Shown here: positions 1-8,526 of the stretch, one piece after another | Position numbering within the stretch: position 1 is the first letter of the stretch | Layout of the letters: each line of letters starts with the position of its first letter | NCBI RefSeq assembly: GCF_007655255.1 | Contig: NZ_VMYE01000010.1 | Location: 1 to 64,000 of the forward strand | Length of the DNA stretch: 64,000 nt | From: Extensimonas perlucida | Lineage (GTDB): Bacteria; Pseudomonadota; Gammaproteobacteria; Burkholderiales; Burkholderiaceae_C | Direction: 5' to 3' | Notes under the pieces: model-generated | Seen by the model: the letters and a program-made list of their open reading frames with translations, nothing else | The model's database searches: none | Told to the model about the DNA's origin: nothing | Position numbers and translations under genes: made by a program

Positions 1-134
1 TGCCCACAGCCCTCCACGATGGTGAGAAAAATCTCCAATACACTGCCGACGTCTACAACGATTCGACTCGTTGCGCCTCGCTGCTTTTTGCGGGGGCTTC
101 AGGCTCATACCTGATTTGGAAAAGACTATGCCTG
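1..134. other. Left-edge sequence, no gene assigned
   Basis: This short stretch lies downstream of putA, which ends at 135 on the minus strand. One plus frame stays open through it (reading PTALHDGEKNLQYT...), but it has no start inside the window and runs on antisense to putA. It could be the tail of a gene outside the window or simply a chance open frame. I see no convincing hairpin plus T-run terminator. Confidence 0.3.
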
Positions 135-3100
135 TCAATCCTCCAGCATCATCAGGCTCGCGTTGCCGCCCACCGCGGCGGTGTTGACGCTGATGCTGCG
201 CTCGCGCACCAGCCGCTCGGGGCGGTAGGGCGGGGTGAGCAGCGGCACGATGGCGCCGGGGCGTGCGGCGAGCCGCTCGCGCCACGCCATGCCGAGCGCG
301 GCCTCGCCCTCGAAGAGCAGCAGGTCTATGGGTTCGACGAGCAGGTCTTCGCGCAGGCGGCAGCACGCCTGCAGCGCTGCGGGCAGGGTGCGCCAGAGCC
401 TTTCTGTCTGCGCCTCGGCCGGCCAGACGAGCGGCGCGCCGTTTGCGACGGCGGCTATGAACTGCGCGGCGTAGCCCGCGGGCGTCGCTGCGATACCGCC
501 GAGCAAACGGCGCGGCAGGAAGCGCAGCCGGTTGTCTTCGCCCGTGGGACCGGGCAGCGTGAGCTCCTTGCCGGCGAGCGAGCGCTCGCGCCAGGCATCG
601 AGCGCGGCAAGCAGCCGCTGCTTCGCCTCGGTGCCGAAAAGTGCCTCGCCCTGAGCTTCGAGCCAGTCGCGCAGCGGCGCCGCATCTATCGGCTCCCCCA
701 CGAGACGGGCCTGGGCAAAACGCGGCTCAGGGGCGCATGCGAGCAGCCGCAGCAGGTGCAGCGGCCCGCCCGCCTTGGGGCCGGTGCCCGAGAGCCCCTC
801 GCCGCCGAAAGGCTGCACGCCCACCACTGCGCCGATGATGTTGCGGTTGACGTAAAGGTTGCCGACCTGGGCGTGCTGCGTGACGTATTCCACGGTGGCG
901 GCTATGCGGCTGTGCACGCCCAGGGTGAGGCCAAAGCCGGTGGCGTTGATCTCTTCAATCAGCGCCGCTAGGGCCTCGGTGCGAAAGCGCTTTACGTGCA
1001 GGATGGGGCCGAAGTGCTCTCCGCCTATGGACTCGATGCTATTAATTTCGATAACTGTGGGGGCGACGAAGGTGCCGGCGGCGCAGGCGGGCGGCGGCAC
1101 CAGCCTGTGCACGCGGGAGCCGGCGCGGGCCATGCGTGCGACGTGCGCTTCGAGCGCAGCTTTGGCCTCGGCATCGATCACCGGGCCGACGTCGGTGCGC
1201 AGTTCGCGCGGGTCGCCCAGGCATAGCTCGCGCAGCGCCCCGAGCAACATGCCCAGGGTTTTGTCGGCGATTTCTTCCTGCAGGCACAGCACGCGCAGCG
1301 CCGAGCAGCGCTGTCCGGCCGAGTTGAAGGCCGCGGTGAGCGCATCGGCCACCACCTGCTCGGTGAGCGCGCTCGAATCGACGATCATGGCGTTGAGCCC
1401 GCCGGTCTCGGCGATCAGCGGCACTTTTTCCTCGCGTGCGGCGAGCGTGCGCTGGATGGCACGCGCCACGGCGGTGGAACCGGTGAGCATCACGCCGCGG
1501 ATGCGCGCGTCGGCCACGAGGCGCGCGCCCACCGTCTCGCCGCCTCCCGGCAGTAGTTGCAGCGCTTCACTCGGGATACCCGATGCGTGCAGCAGGCGCA
1601 CGGCCTCGAAGGCAGTGAGTGGGGTCTGTTCGGCCGGTTTGGCGAGCACGGCGTTGCCCGCCGCGAGCGCCGCCGCGATCTGGCCGACGAAAATCGACAA
1701 GGGGAAGTTCCACGGGCTGATGCACACCACCGGCCCCAGCGGCCGTAGGTTCGGGTCTTCGGCGGCGAGGCGGCGCATCTCGGCGGCGTAATAGCGGCAG
1801 AAATCGACCGCCTCGCGGATCTCGCCCACCGCGTCGGCCCACGTCTTGCCGGCCTCGCGCACGATGAGTGCCAACAGGGTGTCAGTGTGGGCTTCGAGCG
1901 TATCGGCCGCCGCTTCGAGCCGTTGCGCACGCTCTGGCAGCGGGGTTTCGCCCCAGCGCGCACGGGCGGCGATCTCCAGCGCTTGCGCGATCGCCGGTTC
2001 GTCGGCTTCGATCGCCTCGCCGAGCAGGTCGGACCTGTCGGCCGGGTTGCGGCAGGGCAGCTCGAGGGTTCCTTCTCGCGCCGTTCCCCCCACGAGCGGG
2101 GCGGCCGTGCGCTGGATCGTGTCCTCGGCGGCGATGCGGGCCGCGAGCCGGCGCTGGGTGGGACGATCGGCGAGGTCCAGCCCCAGCGCATTGCGCCGCT
2201 GCGGCGCAAAGAGCTCGGGCGGCACGAGGATGTTGGGGTGCGGCGCGCCACCGAGCGTCCGGGCGCGTGCCACCGGGTCGGCAAGCAGCGCTTCGAGTGG
2301 CATGTCGGCGGCGATGCGGTTCACGAAACTGGTGTTGGCGCCGTTTTCCAGCAGGCGCCGCACGAGGTAGGGTAGCAGCGCCTCGTGGCTGCCCACCGGG
2401 GCGTAGATGCGCACCTGGCGGTGGCGTTCGGGGTGTCCGACGAGCGATGCGTAGAGCGGCTCGCCCATGCCGTGCAGGCATTGGAATTCGTAATCGCCGG
2501 GCTGCCAGCGCTCGCCAGCCAGATGAAAGATCGCCGCGAGCGTGTGCGCGTTGTGCGTGGCGAATTGGGGGTAGACCACGTCGCGCGCGGCCAGCAGCCT
2601 TCTCGCGCAGGCGAGGTAGGAGACGTCGGTATAGACCTTGCGCGTATAGACGGGGTAGCCGGGGAGCCCGTCGATTTGGGCGCGCTTGATCTCGCTGTCC
2701 CAGTAGGCGCCCTTGACGAGGCGCACCATCAGGCGCCGCCCCCGGGCCCGCGCCTGCGCCACGAGCCAGTCGATCACGAAGGGGGCGCGCTTTTGGTAAG
2801 CCTGCACGACGAAGCCGAGCCCGTCCCATCCGGCGAGTTCAGGGTCGGCGAGCGCCGCGTCGAGCAGGTCGAGCGAGAGCTCGAGCCGGTCGGCTTCCTC
2901 GGCGTCGATGTTGAGGCCGATGTCGTAGCGCTTGGCGAGCCGGCACAGTCGCAGCAGGCGCGGCAGCAGCTCGGCGCGCACGCGCTCTGGCTGAGACCAG
3001 TGGTAGCGCGGATGCAGGGCGCTCAGTTTCACCGAGATGCCGTTGCCGCCCACCACGCCACGCCCGGCGTCGCGCCGGCCGATGGCGTGGATGGCGTGCT

Positions 3101-3773
3101 CGTAATCGGCCAGGTAACGCGCCGCGTCTTCGGCCGTCATCGCCGCTTCGCCCAGCATGTCGAAGGAGTAGCGAAAGCCTTGCTTTTCGAGCGGCTGCAC
3201 GCGCGCGAGTGCTTCTTCGATCGTGCGGCCGGTGACGAAGGTCTCGCCCAGCAGGCGCATGGCCAGGTCCAGCCCCTTGCGCACCAGCGGCTCGCCGCCG
3301 TGCGCGAGCATGCGCGTGAGGGCGGAGGACAGCGTCCTTTCCTCGACGAGCGCGGCGAGCTTGCCGGTGACGAGCAGGCCCCAGGCGGCGGCATTGACGA
3401 AGAGCGAACGGCTGTGGCCCAGGTGCTCGCGCCACTGGCCATGCGCGAGCTTGTCGCGGATGAGGGCGTCGCGCGTGGCGACGTCGGGGATGCGCAGCAG
3501 TGCCTCGGCCAGGCACATGAGCGCCACGCCTTCGCGGCTCGAAAGGCTGAATTCGGCCATCAGCGCGGCCACGCCACCCTCCTTGCGCTGCTTGTCGCGC
3601 AGCGCCTGCGCGAGTTCGGCGGCGAAATGCTCGATGTGCGGCAAAAGACCGGGCGGCCAGGCGCTTTCTGCGATGCGCGCCGGCACGCAGTCGGGCTCTG
3701 GCGTGCGTGTGGCTGCGGCGATCGCGTCGCGCAAGCGATCGGCAGCGGAGGTGGGCAGGAATGCGGGGGGCAT
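135..3773 (-). CDS. putA: Bifunctional proline dehydrogenase / L-glutamate gamma-semialdehyde dehydrogenase PutA
   Basis: PutA oxidises proline to P5C with FAD, then glutamate semialdehyde to glutamate with NAD+, channelling the intermediate. At about 1212 residues it carries the PRODH barrel (KLSALHPRY near 249, RLVKGAYWD near 350). The aldehyde dehydrogenase half follows, with TGST near 764, the general-base Glu in ETGGLNAM near 793 and the catalytic Cys in NSAGQRCSA near 822. A C-terminal ALDH-like extension ends in NTAAVGGNASLM. I chose the ATG giving MPPAFLPTS at 3773. The frame stays open upstream to 4928, but that part is antisense to the GTPase gene. No N-terminal ribbon-helix-helix is present, so this is the non-repressor (type B-like) architecture. 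It diverges from rbgA. Confidence 0.96.
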   Translation of the reverse strand: MPPAFLPTSAADRLRDAIAAATRTPEPDCVPARIAESAWPPGLLPHIEHFAAELAQALRDKQRKEGGVAALMAEFSLSSREGVALMCLAEALLRIPDVATRDALIRDKLAHGQWREHLGHSRSLFVNAAAWGLLVTGKLAALVEERTLSSALTRMLAHGGEPLVRKGLDLAMRLLGETFVTGRTIEEALARVQPLEKQGFRYSFDMLGEAAMTAEDAARYLADYEHAIHAIGRRDAGRGVVGGNGISVKLSALHPRYHWSQPERVRAELLPRLLRLCRLAKRYDIGLNIDAEEADRLELSLDLLDAALADPELAGWDGLGFVVQAYQKRAPFVIDWLVAQARARGRRLMVRLVKGAYWDSEIKRAQIDGLPGYPVYTRKVYTDVSYLACARRLLAARDVVYPQFATHNAHTLAAIFHLAGERWQPGDYEFQCLHGMGEPLYASLVGHPERHRQVRIYAPVGSHEALLPYLVRRLLENGANTSFVNRIAADMPLEALLADPVARARTLGGAPHPNILVPPELFAPQRRNALGLDLADRPTQRRLAARIAAEDTIQRTAAPLVGGTAREGTLELPCRNPADRSDLLGEAIEADEPAIAQALEIAARARWGETPLPERAQRLEAAADTLEAHTDTLLALIVREAGKTWADAVGEIREAVDFCRYYAAEMRRLAAEDPNLRPLGPVVCISPWNFPLSIFVGQIAAALAAGNAVLAKPAEQTPLTAFEAVRLLHASGIPSEALQLLPGGGETVGARLVADARIRGVMLTGSTAVARAIQRTLAAREEKVPLIAETGGLNAMIVDSSALTEQVVADALTAAFNSAGQRCSALRVLCLQEEIADKTLGMLLGALRELCLGDPRELRTDVGPVIDAEAKAALEAHVARMARAGSRVHRLVPPPACAAGTFVAPTVIEINSIESIGGEHFGPILHVKRFRTEALAALIEEINATGFGLTLGVHSRIAATVEYVTQHAQVGNLYVNRNIIGAVVGVQPFGGEGLSGTGPKAGGPLHLLRLLACAPEPRFAQARLVGEPIDAAPLRDWLEAQGEALFGTEAKQRLLAALDAWRERSLAGKELTLPGPTGEDNRLRFLPRRLLGGIAATPAGYAAQFIAAVANGAPLVWPAEAQTERLWRTLPAALQACCRLREDLLVEPIDLLLFEGEAALGMAWRERLAARPGAIVPLLTPPYRPERLVRERSISVNTAAVGGNASLMMLED

Positions 3774-3971
3774 GATGGCCTCGTCGTCTAAATCCTGGTT
3801 GTGCGGGCGCAATGCAATGCTGGGCGAAAATCGCCTGCGCGCCACCGCGCAAAGACATGCAAAATTCGTGCAAGCCACACGAGCGCGTAGCTGGCTCACG
3901 ACCGCGGCTCGCATGCCTCGAGCATGGCAGCTTCTCAACCTCCAGGTTTTTACACGAAAGACTCTTTTTGC

Positions 3972-4901
3972 ATGGCGATCCAATGGTTCCCCGGCCACAT
4001 GCGCAGCACGCAAAAGGCGATCGCTGCGCGCATTGCGGACATCGACGTGGTGATCGAGCTGCTCGACGCGCGCCTGCCGGGTTCGAGCGCGAACCCTTTG
4101 CTCGCCGAGCTCACGGGCCACAGGCCGACGCTCAAGGTGCTCAACAAGCAGGACCTCGCCGACCCTGAACGCACGCAGCAGTGGCTCGGGTGGTACGGTG
4201 CCCAACCCGGCACACGCGCGCTCGCGCTTGACGCCTCGGACGCGGCGCCGGCAAGGCGCCTGATCGAAGGCTGCCGCGCGCTTGCGCCGCAGCGCGGCGG
4301 CTTGGCCAAGCCCCTGCGCGTGCTGGTATGCGGTGTGCCCAACGTGGGTAAGTCCACCCTGATCAATACCTTGAAAGCCAAACGCCAGGCAAAGACGGGC
4401 GACGAGGCCGGCATCACGAAGCAGGAGCAGCGCATCACGCTGGCCGACGACTTTTATCTGTGGGACACCCCGGGAATGCTCTGGCCGCGCATCGCCGTGC
4501 CGCAAAGTGGCTTTCATCTGGCCGCAAGCGGCGCCGTGGGCCGCAACGCCTACGACGAGGAACTGGTGGCGCTGGAGCTGCTGCGCCGTCTGCAGCAGCA
4601 CTACGCCCCACTGCTCGAAGCGCGCTACCGGCTCGGGCTCACGCCGGCGGCGCTCGCGGTGCTGCCCGACGAAGAACTGCTCGAAGCCATAGGCCGCAAG
4701 CGCGGCGCCGTGATGGCGGGCGGGCGCGTGAGTCGGCAAAAGGCCGCCGAGATCGTGCTCAACGACTTTCGCAGCGGCGTGCTGGGCCGCATCACGCTCG
4801 AGACGCCCGAAGAATTTACCGCCTGGCAGGCCGCTGCCGTGCTCGAAGATGCGCAGCGCGCGGCGCGCAAGGCGGCGCAAAAACGCCGGCCCCGCCCATG
4901 A
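3972..4901 (+). CDS. rbgA: Ribosome biogenesis GTPase YlqF/RbgA
   Basis: This is a circularly permuted GTPase of 309 residues that assists late assembly of the large ribosomal subunit. The permuted motif order is visible. G4 (NKQDL, near 57) precedes the P-loop G1 (GVPNVGKST, near 120), a Thr-rich G2 (GITKQEQ), and G3 (DTPGM, near 165). The start giving MAIQWFPGHM at 3972 matches the conserved family N terminus. An in-frame ATG at 3924 would add 16 unconserved residues. The C-terminal RNA-binding part (residues 215 to 309) ends in a basic tail. It is divergent from putA, with about 200 bp between them, and convergent with the acyl-CoA-ligase-like gene 28 bp downstream. Confidence 0.93.
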   Translation: MAIQWFPGHMRSTQKAIAARIADIDVVIELLDARLPGSSANPLLAELTGHRPTLKVLNKQDLADPERTQQWLGWYGAQPGTRALALDASDAAPARRLIEGCRALAPQRGGLAKPLRVLVCGVPNVGKSTLINTLKAKRQAKTGDEAGITKQEQRITLADDFYLWDTPGMLWPRIAVPQSGFHLAASGAVGRNAYDEELVALELLRRLQQHYAPLLEARYRLGLTPAALAVLPDEELLEAIGRKRGAVMAGGRVSRQKAAEIVLNDFRSGVLGRITLETPEEFTAWQAAAVLEDAQRAARKAAQKRRPRP

Positions 4902-4929
4902 CAGCGAGACCGGCGCAGGCCAATTCAAC

Positions 4930-6528
4930 TTATGCTAAAGCCTTTGCGTACTCAGCCTTGAGCTCGCGCTTGAGCAGCTTGTTCGCTGCGCTGATGGGCA
5001 TGGAGGTACGGAAGAAGATGCGCTTGGGCGTCTTGAAGCCGGCCAGGCGTTCGCGGCAATATTCGATCAGCTCGGCTTCGGTGGCAGTGCTGCCCGCGCG
5101 CGCAATCACGGCCGCAGCAACGGCCTCGCCCCAGCGCTCGTCGGGCAGGCCGAACACGGCGCACTGCATGACGGCGGGGTGCGTGCCGAGCACGCTTTCG
5201 ACCTCCTGGCAATAGACGTTCTCGCCGCCGCTCTTGATCATGTCCTTCTTGCGGTCGGCAAAGAAGTAATTGCCCTCGGCGTCGCGGAACATGACATCGC
5301 CGGTGTGGAACCAGCCGCCGCGGAACACGCGCTGGTTGGTCTCCTCGTTTTTGTAATAGCCTTTCATGACCACGGGGCCGCGGATGATTTGCTCGCCGGC
5401 CATCCCGACGGGAACATCCTTGTCCTCGTCATCGACCAGGCGCACGTCGGCACCGTAGGCGATGGCGGTGCCGACCCAGCGGCCGTCCCCGTTGGGCATT
5501 TCGGCCCAGCTCGAGACGAAGCCGCCGGTCAGCACGGCGGCGGTGGTTTCGCTCATGCCCTGGCCCGAGTAGAAGCGTGCGTTCGGTGCCACTTCTTTCC
5601 AGCCGTCGACCATGGCGCGCGGGATAGTGGAGGCCCAGGTCATCAGCTTGGTGGCACTGCTGAGGTCGCAGGTCTTGAAGTTGGGGCAGGCGACCATGGC
5701 CACGTAGAGCGTGGGCGGCAGTGCAATGGCCGTGGCACGGTGGCGCGCCATCAGCTCGATCATCTGCACGGGCTGGGGCGACTGCGTCATCACGATGGTG
5801 GCGTGGTTCGTCAGGCACAGCGTGGACAGCAGGTAGCCCGCCATGTGGATCAGCGGGATGCTCAGCACGAAGACGTCGTCCTGCGCAACACCCATATTCA
5901 GCGACCAGCTCAGCTGCGCCGCACAGTAATTGGCATGCGTGGAGAGCACGCCCTTGGGCGCGGATTCGGTACCGCTCGTGAAGAGCAGCGTGGCCACGTC
6001 GTCGCTTTCGATGAGCACTTCCGGCTCGTGCGTGGGGCCGGGCAGCAATTCTTCGAAGGCCATCCAGCCCGCAGGGCGGTTTGCGCCGGAGCCCAATTGA
6101 ACGAACTGCCGCACGCCTCGCAGTTCACCCATGACGGGCGTCACATTGCCCAGCAAGGCATTTTCGACGAAGAACCACTTGGCCTCAGAAAAGTCGATCA
6201 AGTGTTGCACGTCTGGCGGCTGCAGCATGAAGTTGATCGGCACCAGCCAGGCGCCGATCTTGTGCAGCGCGTAGCCAAGCACGAGGAATTCGATGCAGTT
6301 GCGCGAAAGTGCGGCCACCTTGTCGCCCTTGGCGATGCCGCGCTGCGTGAGGTTGTGCGCTACGGCGTTGGCCATGCGGTTGAGCTCGGCGTAGGTGACC
6401 GTGCGGCTCGCGCCGTCGACGGCGTAGTAGATGATCGCGGGCTTGTCCGGCGTTGCGAGGGCCGCACGGCGCAGGCCATCGCCGAGGTTCTGGCGGCGCA
6501 GCAGGTTCATTTCGAGGGCGTTTGCCAT
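4930..6528 (-). CDS. AMP-dependent acyl-CoA synthetase/ligase, copy 1
   Basis: ANL-superfamily enzyme of 532 residues, expected to activate a carboxylic acid as acyl-AMP and pass it to CoA. The P-loop TSGTESAPKG is near 183 to 196, the ATP motif YSGQGMSETTAA mid-protein, the hinge region GWFHTGD near 408 and the catalytic Lys in NKLLKREL near 517. The start ATG is preceded by AGGGGACAAACC. It lies 43 bp downstream of a close paralogue on the same strand. The last 125 or so residues of the two proteins are identical, while residues 130 to 400 differ at many positions, so the two probably use related but different acids. The substrate cannot be told from sequence alone. Confidence 0.88.
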   Translation of the reverse strand: MANALEMNLLRRQNLGDGLRRAALATPDKPAIIYYAVDGASRTVTYAELNRMANAVAHNLTQRGIAKGDKVAALSRNCIEFLVLGYALHKIGAWLVPINFMLQPPDVQHLIDFSEAKWFFVENALLGNVTPVMGELRGVRQFVQLGSGANRPAGWMAFEELLPGPTHEPEVLIESDDVATLLFTSGTESAPKGVLSTHANYCAAQLSWSLNMGVAQDDVFVLSIPLIHMAGYLLSTLCLTNHATIVMTQSPQPVQMIELMARHRATAIALPPTLYVAMVACPNFKTCDLSSATKLMTWASTIPRAMVDGWKEVAPNARFYSGQGMSETTAAVLTGGFVSSWAEMPNGDGRWVGTAIAYGADVRLVDDEDKDVPVGMAGEQIIRGPVVMKGYYKNEETNQRVFRGGWFHTGDVMFRDAEGNYFFADRKKDMIKSGGENVYCQEVESVLGTHPAVMQCAVFGLPDERWGEAVAAAVIARAGSTATEAELIEYCRERLAGFKTPKRIFFRTSMPISAANKLLKRELKAEYAKALA

Positions 6529-6571
6529 GGTTTGTCCCCTTTATTCGTGGTGGTTCATGGTGATTGCCAGG

Positions 6572-8176
6572 TCAGGCTTTCAGCTCACGTGCGTATTCGG
6601 CCTTGAGTTCGCGCTTGAGCAGCTTGTTCGCGGCGCTGATGGGCATGGAGGTGCGGAAGAAGATGCGCTTGGGCGTCTTGAAGCCGGCCAGGCGTTCGCG
6701 GCAATATTCGATCAGCTCGGCTTCGGTGGCGGTGCTGCCGGCGCGCGCAATCACGGCTGCGGCGACGGCCTCGCCCCAGCGCTCGTCGGGCAGGCCGAAC
6801 ACGGCGCACTGCATGACGGCGGGGTGCGTGCCGAGCACGCTTTCGACCTCCTGGCAATAGACGTTTTCGCCGCCGCTCTTGATCATGTCCTTCTTGCGGT
6901 CGGCAAAGAAATAATTGCCCTCGGCATCGCGGAACATGACGTCGCCGGTGTGGAACCAGCCGCCGCGGAACACGCGCTGGTTGGTTTCTTCATTTTTGTA
7001 GTAGCCCTTCATCACGGCCGGGCCGCGCACGATCTGCTCGCCTGCTGTGCCTATGGGCACATCCTTGTCCTCGTCATCGACCAGGCGCAGCTCCACGCAA
7101 TAGGCTGCGGGCCAGCCGACCCAGCGGCCGTCGCCGTTGGGCATTTCGTCCCAGCTGGCGATGCTGCCGACCGTCTGTGGTGCTGCGGTGGTTTCGCTCA
7201 TGCCCTGGCCAGAGTAAAAACGCAGATTCGGCGCCACCTGCTTCCAGCCATCGATCATGGCTTTGGGGATGGTCGAAGCCCAGCTCACAAACTTGCTGGC
7301 GCTGCTGAGGTCGCAGGTCTTGAAGTTGGGGCAGGCGATCAGCGCCACATACAGCGTGGGAGGCAGCGCGGTGGCTGTAATGCGGTGGCGCTCGATCAGC
7401 TCGATCATCTGCACGGGCTGGGGCGACTGCGTCATCACGATGGTGATTTGGTGGGTCAGGCACAGCGTGCAAAAAAGGTACGCAGCCATGTGGATCAAGG
7501 GAATGCTGACCAGAAAGCGATCGTCCTTGGAGTAGCCAATGTTCATCGACCAGCCCATATGCGCGGCATAGTAGTTGGCATGGCTGGAGAGCACGCCCTT
7601 GGGCGCGGATTCGGTGCCGCTCGTGAACAGCAGCGTGGCCACGTCGTCGCTTTCGATGAGCACCTCGGGTTCGTGCGTGGGGCCTGGCAGCAATTCGTCG
7701 AAGGCCATCCAGCCCGCCGGGCGGCTTGGGCTCGGGCCGAATTGCACGAACTGCTGCACGCCGCTGAGCTTGTCGAGCACGGGGGACACATTGCCCAGCA
7801 AGGCATCTTCGACGAAGAACCACTTGGCCTCAGAAAAGTCGATCAGGTGCTGCACGTCGGGCGGCTGCAACATGAAATTGATCGGTACCAGCCAGGCACC
7901 GATCTTGTGCAGCGCATAGCCGAGCACGAGGAATTCGATGCAGTTGCGCGAAAGCGCGGCCACTTTGTCGCCCTTGGCGACGCCGCGCTGTGTGAGATTG
8001 TGCGCCACGGCGTTGGCCATGCTGTTGAGCTCGGCGTAGGTGACGCTGCGGCTTGCACCATCGGTGGTGTAGTAGATGATGGCGGGTTTGTTCGGCGCCG
8101 CGAGGGCCGAGCGGCGCAGGCCATCGCCGAGGTTCTGGCGGCGCAGCAGGTTCATTTCGAGCGCGGTGATGCTCAT
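6572..8176 (-). CDS. AMP-dependent acyl-CoA synthetase/ligase, copy 2
   Basis: Paralogue of the next gene downstream, 534 residues, with the same ANL motifs: TSGTESAPKG, YSGQGMSETTAA, GWFHTGD and NKLLKREL. The start at 8176 has a strong AAGGAGA ribosome binding site. Tandem arrangement and a 43-bp spacing suggest a two-gene transcript. Differences from copy 1 cluster in the central N-domain around the acid-binding pocket, for example GWSMNIGYSKDDRF against SWSLNMGVAQDDVF and PQTVGSIASWDE against LTGGFVSSWAE. This fits duplication followed by change of substrate preference. A cyclohexanecarboxylate- or fatty-acid-CoA-ligase-like role is possible, but I cannot name the substrate. Confidence 0.88.
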   Translation of the reverse strand: MSITALEMNLLRRQNLGDGLRRSALAAPNKPAIIYYTTDGASRSVTYAELNSMANAVAHNLTQRGVAKGDKVAALSRNCIEFLVLGYALHKIGAWLVPINFMLQPPDVQHLIDFSEAKWFFVEDALLGNVSPVLDKLSGVQQFVQFGPSPSRPAGWMAFDELLPGPTHEPEVLIESDDVATLLFTSGTESAPKGVLSSHANYYAAHMGWSMNIGYSKDDRFLVSIPLIHMAAYLFCTLCLTHQITIVMTQSPQPVQMIELIERHRITATALPPTLYVALIACPNFKTCDLSSASKFVSWASTIPKAMIDGWKQVAPNLRFYSGQGMSETTAAPQTVGSIASWDEMPNGDGRWVGWPAAYCVELRLVDDEDKDVPIGTAGEQIVRGPAVMKGYYKNEETNQRVFRGGWFHTGDVMFRDAEGNYFFADRKKDMIKSGGENVYCQEVESVLGTHPAVMQCAVFGLPDERWGEAVAAAVIARAGSTATEAELIEYCRERLAGFKTPKRIFFRTSMPISAANKLLKRELKAEYARELKA

Positions 8177-8379
8177 GGGGTTTGTCTCCTTGAAACGGTG
8201 GATCGAGGGTCCGTCTGCAGCGATGGTTTTGCGGTGTTGTGTGCAGACGAGATCATTCTATAGACCGGGAAAAATTTCATCCAAGGCCACGGCGTATCGA
8301 TGGAGCATGGCGAGCGCAGCCACGGGTATGATCGCTGCATACCGCTTGGCGCACGGCCTGCGCGCCCGATGCGGTCCAT

Positions 8380-8456
8380 CTGCCCGTAGCTCAACCGGAT
8401 AGAGCAATAGCCTTCTAAGCTATAGGTCGGGGGTTCGAGTCCCTCCGGGCAGGCCA
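8380..8456 (+). tRNA. tRNA-Arg (anticodon UCU)
   Basis: A full cloverleaf can be drawn. The acceptor stem CTGCCCG pairs with CGGGCAG, followed by discriminator G and an encoded CCA at 8454 to 8456. The D arm is GCTC/GAGC and the anticodon stem ATAGC/GCTAT. The loop CTTCTAA at 8412 to 8418 holds anticodon TCT at 8414 to 8416. The T arm is GGGGG-TTCGAGT-CCCTC. It reads AGA (and by wobble AGG) codons, which are rare in this GC-rich sequence. It sits alone between two adenylating-enzyme genes. Confidence 0.96.
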
Positions 8457-8526
8457 GACGGATTTACCGTCATGTTTTCGTCGCACCTTTGTCTTTTCCT
8501 TCAAAGGGGTGCGCAGGGGTGCCGCA

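Noticed and set aside
2385-3791. 468-codon plus-strand frame opposite putA
   Set aside because: Low-complexity Arg/Gly/Val/His composition typical of an antisense shadow; no start signals.
3774-4928. In-frame extension of putA upstream, giving a product of about 1597 residues
   Set aside because: The added part is antisense to the well-supported GTPase gene and has the Arg/His/Ala-rich make-up of a GC-rich shadow frame; PutA homology begins at MPPAFL.
5179-8263. Two long plus-strand frames (475 and 610 codons) opposite the acyl-CoA ligases
   Set aside because: They are mirror frames of the tandem ligases, resemble each other only because the ligases do, and lack family motifs or ribosome sites.
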